From contig CM056995.1 in NCBI GenBank assembly GCA_029891345.1, positions 80,043,895 through 80,107,894 on the forward strand: a DNA stretch of 64,000 bases, written 5' to 3'. Origin of the DNA: Dryococelus australis (Eukaryota; Arthropoda; Insecta; Phasmatodea; Phasmatidae). Of the stretch, positions 34,242 to 44,375 are shown piece by piece. Numbering within the stretch: the first letter of the stretch is position 1; each line of letters opens with the position of its first letter. The notes beneath the pieces were generated by a model that worked only from the letters and a program-made list of their open reading frames with translations, made no database searches and was not told where the DNA came from. The position numbers were made by a program, and so were the translations under genes.

Positions 34242-34892
34242 TATACATTAGAATACTTTCAGAACTATAAAAAAAGTGCACTAGTTCGTGAGGCAGACTG
34301 TACACTAAGATATTTCCTGTGAATTCGTAGTTTGCGCGTATCTCAATCTTAGTAAATAAATGTTCTTGGAATACACGGATTTTTACCAGGAAAAGTAAAA
34401 ACTAATTAGCTAAGATCGCATAGTATCGCTTTGTTATATTTGGTGTATTCAAAAATAAATAAAGTCGTGAAAACGGTAAAAATCGAATTTCTAGATCTTG
34501 CCTGCCTGCCCAGTTTCCTCGAGAAGAATAAGAAAAGAAAAACTATAAGGACTTGGTTGAATCTGTGGGCTTTTTTCGCATGTAATAAAAGTCCTATTGT
34601 TATTACAGGTCTAATTTGCTTAGTCCAGCGCAACGTTATGAACGCTGCGCGCCTTGCGTGTATAGGAGCTACGGAGCACTAGATGTGCGTATTATTATCG
34701 CCCGTATCACTCACTCCCTTTCTTCTGTGTCTTGAACGCGTCAAACCTGTTCAGTGCATAGGACCCTGAAGAGATGGGAGCAGCGACGTGGCGAGAGTGG
34801 CAGCACCCCGAAAAAAACGGCCAACAGCAAAGTCTGCCACTTTGCCTCCTTATTCCTCCGTTTCAAGGATAGACTTAAAAAGTTTGCTCCGA
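34242..34892. other. AT-rich stretch, possible LINE 3' region at its end
   Basis: Nothing is recognisable from 34242 to about 34760. The last 130 bases lie just downstream of the LINE coding fossil on the minus strand and may be its 3' untranslated region. Confidence 0.3.
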
Positions 34893-35500
34893 CTCAAATA
34901 CTGCCTTCCCACCACCGTAATCTCAGTCTTTCAACAGAGCATCTTCTCATTGGTGCATATTGTCTTACTTGTTTCGTCAATATAGTTTGGTCCATCCTGT
35001 CTATATGTTCGTTCCATTGCTTTTTCAAGAAATTTATTTTTCTTGTAAATTGAAAATTTTTAATAGTTCCATTATATCAACACTACCGATGTGATAGTTT
35101 AGGTTACATCCCAATATTCTTCTTAGGGATTTCATCTCTGCAGACTCTATTTGCCTTTTCTTTGTTCTATTCAGTGTCTAATTATCACCACCATGCGTAA
35201 GAATTCGGAATGCTAATACTTTACAAAATTTTAACATGGTTTCTATCGTAGTTTTATATTTGAGCGTTCTATAGATAGTGCCACGCTGAAATTTGACTAT
35301 GTTTTGTTCTAAATCTCTATCCTCGTCATTCGAAATTGAACATCCTAAATAATTAAAACTATTAACTTGTTTAATTATACATTTATTTAATTATATTTTT
35401 GTTCTAACTGGGTATTCTCCTTTGAAAACCATTGCCTTTGATTTAGTGGTTGATAGTTTTAAATTAAACGTTTTTGCAACATTTAACTTCTCAAGAACTA
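34893..35500 (-). pseudogene. LINE (non-LTR retrotransposon) reverse transcriptase, C-terminal fossil
   Basis: On the minus strand the frames encode, in order, a KAMVFKG-like segment, FNYLGCSIS, a segment ending TMLKFCKVLAFRILTHGGDN, then RRIxSAEMKSLRRILG-like residues (here RQIESAEMKSLRRILG), and finally WNEHIDRMDQ and RLRWWEGSI before a stop. This order is typical of the end of ORF2 in common insect LINEs (the LYG-E and AEMKFLRR region). There are at least three in-frame stops and one frame change, and the reverse transcriptase core lies outside or is lost. It is dead and 5'-truncated. Confidence 0.75.
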
Positions 35501-36237
35501 AACCAAAAAAACTATAATAATTTTAAGAGTATCTGACCCTGTTAGTCGTCACTGACCATCCGTAGAGCGCCTTCCTTTTGATCTTGACTTCACTCTTTAT
35601 TAAGCGAGGGCTATCGTTTACCTACTTACGAGACCAAACATTATCCACAAATCATGTAGGAATTTGTAACCACCGCCAGCACGAAACTTTCTTCAATCTG
35701 ACCTGCTCTGTCCAGCGGTAACAGGTTCATACAGGATTACCACTTCCCCGGGCGCACCCACTCGCGCTGGAACTTCAAGCAGGGTCAGATGTCAGCCTGC
35801 GCTCTTCCTTCCTTTCCATTGGCACTTGGTATTCCGACGTAACCAGGACTGTCACCACTGGATACTACTTTCCCGTGGGTACACCTTGCCTCTCACGAGT
35901 TTTCTTGGTCCGTGTGTCTTTTAGTTTCCAAGTTTATTGTACGTACCACAGACACTTGAGATATGTCAGTGATCAACTTTCGCTATCGGCTGATTATTCT
36001 GCAATCCACGATGTAAGTAAGTTTTCCATGGATGCCACAAACGCCTCATTGACTGCAGGCCTATGTATTCCAGTACAATGCTTAAGAACTACAACAAGTA
36101 AATGAAAAAACAATCATTCCATTCTTTGCTCTTAAGTTGTCTGGTCTAACTTAGTTTCCATTAAAACTTCGCCTTAGCACTGATTCCAAGATTTCTACTG
36201 TTAAGGTATGCTATGTACTTGCCTAAACAGCATGTGG
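35501..36237. other. No recognisable gene
   Basis: Unassigned sequence between a LINE fossil and an S1 SINE. A 76-codon plus frame (35875-36105) has no recognisable motif. Confidence 0.3.
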
Positions 36238-36427
36238 GTGGGGTCGCTCCCGGATTTTCGCTCGTAGGAATCGTGCCGAACGATGCCACTGATCGGAGGG
36301 TTTTCTCGGGGATCTCCCGTTTCCCCCACCCTTTCTTTCAGATGCTGCTCCGTGCTCACATCGCTTCACCCTCATTGGCTCTCAAGACCTCGATATTAAG
36401 AGCCACCCAGATCTCTTCAGTCACTCA
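36238..36427 (+). repeat. SINE S1, head-truncated copy
   Basis: Forward copy starting in the body (CCCGGATTTTCGCTCGTAGG), continuing through CGTGCCGAACGATG, TCGGGGATCTCCCGTTTCCC and TTGGCTCTCAAGACCTCG to the tail AGATCTCTTCAGTCACTC. The tRNA-like head is missing, consistent with 5' truncation. Confidence 0.82.
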
Positions 36428-36560
36428 TCCCAAACACCATACATCACTTTTTTTATCATAATTATACAGTTTATTTTTAGTGCCCTAGCAATACTATCGC
36501 CACTATGAGGTATGATCTGATTTATATAGCAGTTTAAATTCATGCTGCTAGTTCAACAGT

Positions 36561-37347
36561 TTAACTTATGTTAGTACATATGGTTATGTGGATGGATATT
36601 TTGTCGTTAGGGGGGTGGCGTAAATGAGAAAACAAGTTAATTTCATTATATAACTGTTTACTAGCATCTTTTAAAATGTTCATATACATTATAAGATTTG
36701 GCTTATTTGTTTTCCTGTATGAAATCATGAACAACAGCGAATTTGACAAATGCGTGATAAGTGCAGTTTTATGCACACATATTCTGTCATAGTTTGGGTA
36801 GAACATTGCAAAATAAATGAGTAGAAAACTGATTATGGCATTAAATACCGATCACCAGATTTCAGCTCGACAACCGTTATTTTAACGACGTTATTATGAA
36901 AGTCTTCTGTCCCACAGGTGGTTAGCTAGCAAAACAATTATGTATATCGAGATGCCGATTTCCATACTGTCACAATAATTTTCAGAAGGTCATTGGAATA
37001 TATCTTGCGTTTGGCCATATAACTAAGAAACAGAGGACGGTCGTAATGCAAAATATTAATAAACATGTGTGGAAATTTTAATAACTGAAAATTTTGTTCT
37101 GCATAAAAGTCTACATTAGGTTCGTCGACAACTGAACGTCTTCTAAAGTACTGTTTATTCTGCCAATTGTTTAGCATTATGTCATGTGTTAAAATAAACG
37201 ATTGGCTTTCTGCCAAGTTGTTAAAAATATAAAGCAACCAGTCTGAGTGTTGCACTTTCATTTAAGACGTTACAGCGTAGAATTACTTTTTCTAGCATTC
37301 TGCCAACATGGCTATAGATGTGACGTTTAGTTTTTATGTTAAAAATT
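36561..37347 (-). pseudogene. Chain of coding-like minus-strand frames, unidentified
   Basis: Four minus-strand frames lie head to tail with small overlaps or gaps: 37347-37221 (41 codons), 37261-36938 (107 residues, with an ATG), 36922-36833 (29 codons) and 36851-36561 (about 96 codons). Together they cover nearly the whole interval, with protein-like composition (charged residues mixed with aromatic and aliphatic ones, no low complexity), as expected of an old frame broken by frameshifts. I do not recognise the family; viral, transposon or host origin is open. It could also be chance in AT-rich DNA. Confidence 0.35.
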
Positions 37348-37470
37348 TATGCTGTGACGAGTAGGGATTTGCTCGAATGCGTTCAATGAACCATGACCCA
37401 GCGTTTTTATTTCTATACAACGCGGTAGAATTTAAACAGTTACCGAATACTAAAATGTGCCGTTCTCTCC

Positions 37471-37488
37471 CCCCCCCCCCCCCCCCAA
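37471..37488. repeat. Poly-C run
   Basis: A run of about 18 C residues. The minus frame reading through it (37755-37450) yields a glycine run and is not credible as a gene. Confidence 0.9.
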
Positions 37489-37799
37489 CATGCTTGAGAT
37501 ACTCTCTATTTTGAAGTGTGATATATAATGTGTTTCTTTTATTCTTTGGTTAGATATTATTTTAAAAAGTGACACTAGCACGAGATGTGTCACAATACGA
37601 TTCATCTCGCGGGTAGCCGCAGATCGTTCGACATATCTGCGCGTTTCTCTGCGAGTGGAGGACAGCATGAAGTAGAAGCGAAGTAAAAAAAAAAGAAGTA
37701 TTTCTACACGTTGAGACGCGGTCAACACAGGACGCCAAGCGGGACCGGCTGCCATACCCGAGTCGTTCGCGGAGTCAAACTACAGTAGCTGGGGAATGA

Positions 37800-37880
37800 G
37801 AAGCAGTGGAATGCAATGGTGGGGAGGAGGTAGGGAGGGTCCCGAGAAGACCCACCCACCAGCCATCGGCAATGTCCTCC
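37800..37880 (-). repeat. SINE S1 body fragment, degraded
   Basis: AAGCAGTGGAATGCAATGGT, GGTCCCGAGAAGACCCACCC and CATCGGCAATGTCC follow the order of the S1 body in reverse orientation, with many substitutions. Confidence 0.55.
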
Positions 37881-37991
37881 ATGTCTCTCGCACACGATCA
37901 ACTCAGGGCAAGGCGCTATTCCAAATCGCTAACTCAGAGAGTAAATTAAAGAGCAAAGATATAGCGAAAGTGGTTCTGGAACTACTATATA

Positions 37992-38407
37992 GTCTATTCT
38001 CGGTTTCTTCACCCTTTTTGAATCAAACCTTTGAAAAATAACCGCATGTATGACGTGTTTAGTTCATTTATAAGTATGCCATGTATCGCAAGCGTTTTAT
38101 ACCTATCTTAACATCAAATTATCTTATTTTTCGTTACATTAAAGTTTTACGTATATTTCATTTGTAATTTACGATGTTTCATTTCTAATGTATAAAAACA
38201 GTGAGAAAACTTGTGTGTTGGTAACGCCTAGTAAGAAATAGTTCTTATACAAGATACTGTTACAATGAGTGCGCACGAATTCGGTGCGTTGTCCATTGGC
38301 GTAATTTTGTAAACTTCGTTTAGTTTGGTTTGTACGAGGTGGAGGAATGATCAGGAAGTAGAACTTTAGCAGAGCTTCAGAAAAGGTCGAAGTAACGGTG
38401 ATTGGAT
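37992..38407 (+). mobile_element. Fam2 transposon copy
   Basis: Starts GTCTATTCTCGGTTTCTTCA after TA and ends GTCGAAGTAACGGTGATTGGA before TA; about 416 bp with the full internal order of Fam2. A 102-codon minus frame across its right end is a chance frame. Confidence 0.86.
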
Positions 38408-38775
38408 TATAGTCTAAATAGTATGCCGCGCTTACAAACATGTCCTCATTACTGTAAGTAACCAATGTCAGTTCCATACAAGTTTATATCATTTTCCACA
38501 AGTTCTTTCCTTTAAAATAATTAATAATTATATACACAATAAAATACACTTATCACAATCATAACCGTATACTAAAAAATGATGGCCAAAAATGTAGCGG
38601 TGTCTACAACTTAAATTTTAAATAAAAATGCGAATGTTACCATGAACAATGTGTAATCTTACATAATGTTTCTGTAACCAGAACATGCAAATTTTCTTTC
38701 AGTTAATATAATTCGATTTAAACTTCCCGCCATTTTCCTCTTTACCCATCGTTTCTCGCCTAAATAGTGCGTATA

Positions 38776-39168
38776 GTCTATTCGCGGTTACTTCACACTT
38801 TTTGGATCAAATCTTTGAAAAATCACACCATGCATGGCGTGTTTGGTTGTTTCTTAAATATGCCACGTATTACGAGCGTTTGATACTTGTATTAACATAA
38901 AAGTACGTAATTTTCGGTTAAATTGAACTTTTACTTATATTATATCTATAAATTATAATATTTAGTTCATAACTAAACGAATAAAGACAGAGAGAAAGTA
39001 GGTGTGTTGGCAATGCTTGGTAATAAATCGTTCGAATGCAAAATATTATTGAACTGAGTGCGCACGAATGCAGTGCGTTGGCCTTCTGTTGTAATTTTCT
39101 AAGCTTTGTTTGTACAAGACGGAGAAATGTCCTGGAAGTAGATAAGCTGGAAGTAACAGCGAATGGAG
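38776..39168 (+). mobile_element. Fam2 transposon copy
   Basis: Starts GTCTATTCGCGGTTACTTCA after TA and ends GGAAGTAACAGCGAATGGAG before TA. The block CTTTAGCAGGGCTTCAGAAA near the right end has been deleted, giving about 393 bp. Confidence 0.86.
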
Positions 39169-39290
39169 TATATAAAAGTTTTACTCTGGCGAGGTCCTCG
39201 GGGTAACTACTCTGCAGTTCTGGAACACCGCCAAGAAGGAGTAAAACATTTTCTCAGAGTGTTTTGGAACTGGCAAGGAGTACATTTTAA

Positions 39291-39709
39291 TACAACTTGT
39301 GCAATAAGCACTTTTGAAAGTCCTGCTAAAGATCTACTTGCATGCACGTTGTGTATTCTCCCGCCTTATATAAAATTAACATTGCTATGGGCCTCATCAC
39401 TTTATTCACTCGTCGGACAAGATAAACAGTGATATTATTAGAAAATCAAATATTTTACATATATGCTCATTTTTACACTTCGATACATTTGAAAAAAAAA
39501 ACCGAAAACGAAAGAAATAATTTAAGTTATCACAAATGGTTACCTAACAGTTTTTATTCGACGTTAATATATGGAACTACTTCCAATCCATCGTTACCAA
39601 CTTTACTGGGCGCATGCCGTTCAGTGCGCCCGTTAAAATATACGCAAGTAGGAGCAGAGACATATTTCTAAGGTTGATTTCAATAGCGCATTTTATCGTG
39701 GCGCGCCTT
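39291..39709 (+). mobile_element. Fam1 transposon copy 9, degraded ends
   Basis: The body is well preserved (AGCACTTTTGAAAGTCCTGC ... GGTTACCTAACAG), but both terminal repeats have decayed (left TACAACTTGTGCAATAAGCA, right CATTTTATCGTGGCGCGCCTTT). Two plus frames of 80-89 codons crossing it are chance frames. Confidence 0.82.
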
Positions 39710-39711
39710 TA

Positions 39712-40439
39712 GCAGAGTAACATTTCTGGATGTCGCCGCCCGGGCTGGGATCCGCTGGGAACAGATCCTGGTTCTCCCCGGCCGATGCCGGGCCCCTGAA
39801 ATCGAACAAAGTAGTGGCGTTTATTCCATAGACGCAAGGTAAGCAATGCCTACCCTATACATACTGGAAATGTTTGACCCTTTATAGTTTTCGCCCTAAC
39901 TTTAAATTTAAACACATTTAAATCTGAGTTTCCCATTACCGATTCGAGAAACGGGGTTTTCGTAACTCCCGTACTGTACACGCATAGTGCTGCTATCTAG
40001 CATTTATTTCCACAAACGGGAGCGACTAGTGATGAGTCGAACTCACAAGCGAGTTACCCTGCCGCGTTCCTTCAGCAGGGTAATTAGTCGTTCTGTTTAC
40101 ATTCTTCAGTCATAATTTCCTTGGAAAGTTGCTGAAAGTGTTCGCAAAAACGGGCGTTTTCTTATATTTTGTAATATGCTCTTTAAATAATATTCAGTTT
40201 AGTTATCATTGCACTCACTTCGTTTCTGTTTTTATAACTAATGCTACGTTTTATAAAACGACAAATACATGTGGCGGGTAAGCGAAGTTGGAAGTTGCGT
40301 TTGTTAGTAGAAATTGAAAATGGAACCACAGCCCGGCATTTGCAAATGTTATCTAAAACACTCAAATATGTGGGGCTATTATATTGCTTACCTTGTACAA
40401 AAACTCACTACACGCCACTGGAACAAAGTGAATGAATCT
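39712..40439. other. No recognisable gene
   Basis: A GC-rich hairpin-like stretch at 39725-39800 (GATCCTGGTTCTCCCCGGCC and CCGATGCCGGGCCCC) could be a decayed tRNA-like head. The rest is AT-rich. Confidence 0.3.
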
Positions 40440-40720
40440 TTGTAGAGGAGGTTGGGGTGCATTCCTGAGGTGACAAAGGCCTGGCGGGATGATAGGAAGC
40501 TGGGGCATGCTGCGGAACGCGACGGCGACGGCGGTCGGGGCGAATGACTGGCGCTCGGCGAGATGTAGGCAGCGCGGCCTGTGCCCGAGGTGAACGGCCT
40601 TCACAGGATTGTGCAAGAAGCCACCCGCCGAAGGAAGATCGAGAAAAACAACCAGAGTACAACAGCACGTAGTCCGGGAGGAAAATAAAAGCCACGGCGA
40701 CCAGCGGCAGATAGTGTAAG
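40440..40720. other. GC-rich island; possible exon or promoter
   Basis: About 280 bp are GC-rich with CpGs. Minus frames of 84 and 126 codons overlap here (40616-40362 and 40788-40408), the latter with a hydrophobic start but no recognisable domain. It may be an exon or promoter; nothing in the sequence decides it. Confidence 0.3.
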
Positions 40721-40993
40721 AAGCTCAATTTCGCGCTCGTCTTATAAAGAGGCGGATGGAAGAAATGGATGCGGAAGACGCCGTTCACAACAGGAGCTTC
40801 TTTGAATACGACGCTCCAAACTAACCCCGAAACTCATGTCTTTTTTTTTTTACTGACACTATAAGTTGCGGTTATTCTGTAAACCTGCTTCTTTGTTATC
40901 GCGAAACTCAAGCTTTTGAAACAGGCTCAGAGAAATTTTAATTTATAATTTAATGCTCAGATGACGCCATGTAGCGTACATTCTAAATTATTA

Positions 40994-41414
40994 AAGGTTA
41001 TTCACGATAAAGTGAGCACTTTTGAAATCAACCTCAGAAAAAAGTCACTGCCCTTACCTGCATATATTTTAGCGGGCGCACCGAGTGGCATGGACCCGGC
41101 AAAGTTGGCAGCGATGGATGGAAAGTAGTTCCATAACTTAACGTCGAATGAAATGTGTTTTGAAACCATTTGTGTTAACTGAAGTTATTTCTTTCTCTTT
41201 CTGTTTTTTTAATACATGTAATTGTAAAATTAAGTATATTTGTAAAATATTTACTTTTATAATAATTTTACATTTTCTCGTGACCGACGTATGGATAAAG
41301 TGACGAGGCTCATGCGAATGTTAATTTTACATAAGGTGGAAGATTACACAACGTGCATATAAGTAGATCTTAACCAGGGCTTTCAAAATTGCTCATTTTA
41401 CCGAGAACAGTCTA
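40994..41414 (-). mobile_element. Fam1 transposon copy 10
   Basis: Starts AAGGTTATTCACGATAAAGT after TA, ends TCATTTTACCGAGAACAGTCTA before TA; complete reverse-orientation copy. Confidence 0.88.
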
Positions 41415-41461
41415 TACCTCCTTTATTTTTCAAACGAATGAGTTGAGTTTAGTCGAGTTGA

Positions 41462-41695
41462 GAGTTCTTAACAACGAGGTTTTGAGAGCCGATGAGGGTG
41501 AAATGAGGTGAGAATGGAGCAGCGTCGGAGTGCAAGGGCGAGGGGAAACGACTGATTCCCGATAAAGCTCACCGACTACCGGTAGCGTCCGGCACGATAC
41601 CCACTTGCAGAAATCCGGAGTGACCCGGCTGGTAGTTGTAAACGGTTCGCCTTGTTAGGAGATGGTCAGTCTAACCGCTCAGCCACCGTAGCCCT
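41462..41695 (-). repeat. SINE S1 copy
   Basis: Reverse copy running from the tail (AGAGTTCTTAACAACGAGGT) to the head at the right (complement GGGCTACGGTGGCTGAGCGG). The B-box region has decayed to GTTTACAACTACC. It begins about 50 bp after a Fam1 copy. Confidence 0.83.
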
Positions 41696-41889
41696 TTTTC
41701 AAAGTAAAAAGGCAAGAAAATTTATTTCGCTCCGTCAAACTAAACGAGACACAAACCATGATTAAACACAGTAAATACAGATGTACACGAATAACTTTGA
41801 ACTACGCGCAAGAAAAACATCGCAGACACAGAGTATACGAGCATACAGAGACGAAATTGAGTGGCGGTTCTTTTCATGTAGGCGTACAC

Positions 41890-41985
41890 GTTCTCCGATT
41901 GGCTGTGCGGGGCGATGGGAACGGGCCTCGCGTCTGATTGGCTACTGCATGCTGCGAAAGGTTGCCAATAGGTCGGGCCGCCGGT
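41890..41985. promoter_or_regulatory. Cluster of three CCAAT-type boxes in a GC-rich patch
   Basis: GATTGGCTG near 41897, GATTGGCTAC near 41935 and GCCAATAGG near 41965 occur within 90 bases of locally GC-rich sequence. NF-Y-type CCAAT boxes cluster like this in some promoters, but no downstream gene is seen and a Fam1 copy follows at once. This is inference from short motifs. Confidence 0.25.
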
Positions 41986-42012
41986 TGGCAAGTAGTTACC
42001 AGGCGCTTACTA

Positions 42013-42416
42013 AAGACTGCTCTCAATAAAGTGAGTACTTTTGAAATCAACCTTAGAAAAAGTCACTATCCCTTCCTGAATATATTTTAACGGGTTCACT
42101 GAGTGATATGCGCCCAGTAAAGTTGGTAACGATGGGGGAGAATATAGTTCCATATATTAACGTCTCAAGTAACCATTTATGATCAATTAAATTGTTTCCT
42201 CCACTTTCGGTTTTTTATGCATCGAAGTGTAAAAATGAGCAGATTTGTAAAATATTTACTTTTTTAATATATTCAGTTCCACTTTATTGACGCATGAATA
42301 AAGTGACGAGGTCCATGACAGTGTTAATTTTACATAAGGCGGAAGAATACACAATGGCATACAAGCAGATCTTAAGCAGGGCTTTCAAAAGTGCTCAGTT
42401 TACCGTGAACTGCCTA
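42013..42416 (-). mobile_element. Fam1 transposon copy 11
   Basis: Starts AAGACTGCTCTCAATAAAGT after TA and ends CAGTTTACCGTGAACTGCCTA before TA; complete body in reverse orientation, slightly short at about 404 bp. Confidence 0.87.
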
Positions 42417-43030
42417 TAGTGACGTGCCAGCGTGTGCGACTATGGAGTCATCTGACGTACAGATGAACAAAGAGCGAAGAGAGAGACAGAAATGTGCCCA
42501 AGAGCTGGACGGCACAACGAAGACAACACAAATGAACACCGTAAGTCTTCTATGACGAAACCGTGGCGATGTTTCGAAAAAAAACCTACATATTACCTCC
42601 ATCTTCGGGTAGACCAGGATTTAAGTGCCCGATTTCAGGCCCCTAAAGTTAAGCGTTCCCTGAAGGAGTTTAGAGGTCACATATAGTTGGTGAGCAGTTC
42701 GCATCCTCAAGTGCTTCTTACTGTGGATTTAAGTGGCCCTTAAATGTTCGGGGGTGTTTATGAAACCGGCCATGGATGTATTGTCGTTATTCGTTCGTTT
42801 ACTCCTTGTCGTTTAATTTATGATTACTGGCTCTTTCCCTTCATCGAATTATCTATGTATTATTTATACATCTTTCGGCAACCATTATTCCTAACTTAAT
42901 TCGGTGTTTCCTGTTTTTAATGCCATATTGTGGGTTTACTGTGACCTTACTGTACAAATCTGCCATGGTAAATGTTAAAACTAATTTTTCGTTAAGAAAA
43001 CTTCCTGCAGGTCATGCAATTACACTCTGA
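42417..43030. other. No recognisable feature
   Basis: Mixed sequence with short chance frames and no shared repeats. Confidence 0.3.
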
Positions 43031-43453
43031 AAAGGCTGTTCTCGGTAAAATGAGCACTTTTGAAAGCCCTGCTTAAGATATACTAGTATGCCTTTTGTGT
43101 ATTCTTCCGCCTTATGTAAAATTAACACTGTGATGGACCTCGTCACTTTATTCCTGCGTCGATAAAGTGAAACCGAATTTATTAAAAAAGTAAATATTTT
43201 ACCAATCTGCTCTTACTTACACTTAGGTGCATAAAAAATAATGATAAAACGAAAGAAATAATTTTAGATGTTACAAATGGTTACCTAACACTTTTAATTT
43301 GACGTTAAGATATAGAACTATTTTCTATCCACCGTTACCAACTTTACTGGACGGATGTCACCAAATGCGTCCGTTATAATATATGCAGGGAGGGGAAGTG
43401 ACTTTTTTCTAAGGTTGGTTTCAAAAGTGCTCGCTTTATCGTGAACAGCCTTT
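43031..43453 (+). mobile_element. Fam1 transposon copy 12
   Basis: Starts AAAGGCTGTTCTCGGTAAAA and ends CGCTTTATCGTGAACAGCCTTT; complete body. TA is not preserved on either flank (GA on the left, TG on the right). Confidence 0.87.
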
Positions 43454-43772
43454 GAACAGAGGTTTTCTTCTGCCTCTGGCAGCCACTCGGTAAACATTTC
43501 GTTAGCAAGGCATTGAAACGAATGAACGCAGTTCGCTGCAAAAACTGAAGCTACGTGTATGTCAGGGGAGCGGCGAAGGCTAACAAACCGGTCTGCCTTC
43601 GCAGAATGTCGGGCAGCAACAACACAACACCGCGATTGCCTTTCTTCCCTGCCGCGTTATAAATTTCCCCTACCTCTCTTTAAATCTGCCGCATACCTGA
43701 ACCTGACATTCCGCCTACCTGAGCGAGCTATTTTTGCTCCGGCAGAATAACCGCCAGTGGAGGTTGTCGCTG

Positions 43773-44375
43773 GGTTCAACCCCTAGACACTGGATAGGAG
43801 TAAACAGAACGCTTATTTTATTTCCAATTCGATTTTGTCTATTTTTCCGGTGCAATATCGGCAATATAAAAGTGGAAAATTATTTTAATTTATTGATATA
43901 ATGTAAATAAACTGCTTATCGTCTTATAAATATTTTTCAACGTAATTTAAAATAAAAATATAGTTATATTGACTCAATTGTAGAGACTGAAGTACAATGA
44001 TTTATATAAATCCACATTTATTTTTACAATGTTGGTGGTGATGTATGGCTGTGCATTGTCGGTGACGTGAGCTAGTTAAGCGTTTTAGCAACGATTTGGC
44101 GTTGTGTACCGACACGTGACAGCTCATAGTGGCCGTTTATTTTTGGATGTAATTCTACATGTTTTAAATGTGAATATTGAGCACATTTTTATTAAAATGG
44201 GTGGAATTAGATGATTGAAATGTTATACCAAATACTGTTCACTTGTAGTAATGCCAATCCGTGAATACAATTTTTTTTTTGTTTTGACATTTGCACATTT
44301 GCACTGGGCAAAAAATAAGCATACCACTTCTTTGCCTTGAGTTACGTTTCTGGTACTTATATGCTCGTTAGCTGG
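43773..44375 (-). repeat. About 600-bp dispersed repeat, inverted copy at 59041-59628
   Basis: From CCCTAGACACTGGATAGGAG to GGTACTTATATGCTCGTT this segment is the reverse complement of 59041-59628 at roughly 80-85 percent by eye. Shared landmarks are AGTAAACAGAACGCTTATTT, GTAAATAAACTGCTTATCGT, CTGAAGTACAATGATTTATA and TTGCACTGGGCAAAAAATAA. There is no coding capacity and no recognised class. Confidence 0.8.

Noticed and set aside
36938..37261. Calling the 107-residue minus frame an intact gene
   Set aside because: The codon immediately before the ATG is a stop, open frames continue in other phases on both sides, and I recognise no domain. It is reported only as part of a possible decayed coding region.
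37376..37406. Short GSWFI run on the minus strand, reminiscent of the caspase small subunit
   Set aside because: Only five residues match, the frame is short, and the surrounding residues do not follow the caspase pattern. Most likely coincidence.
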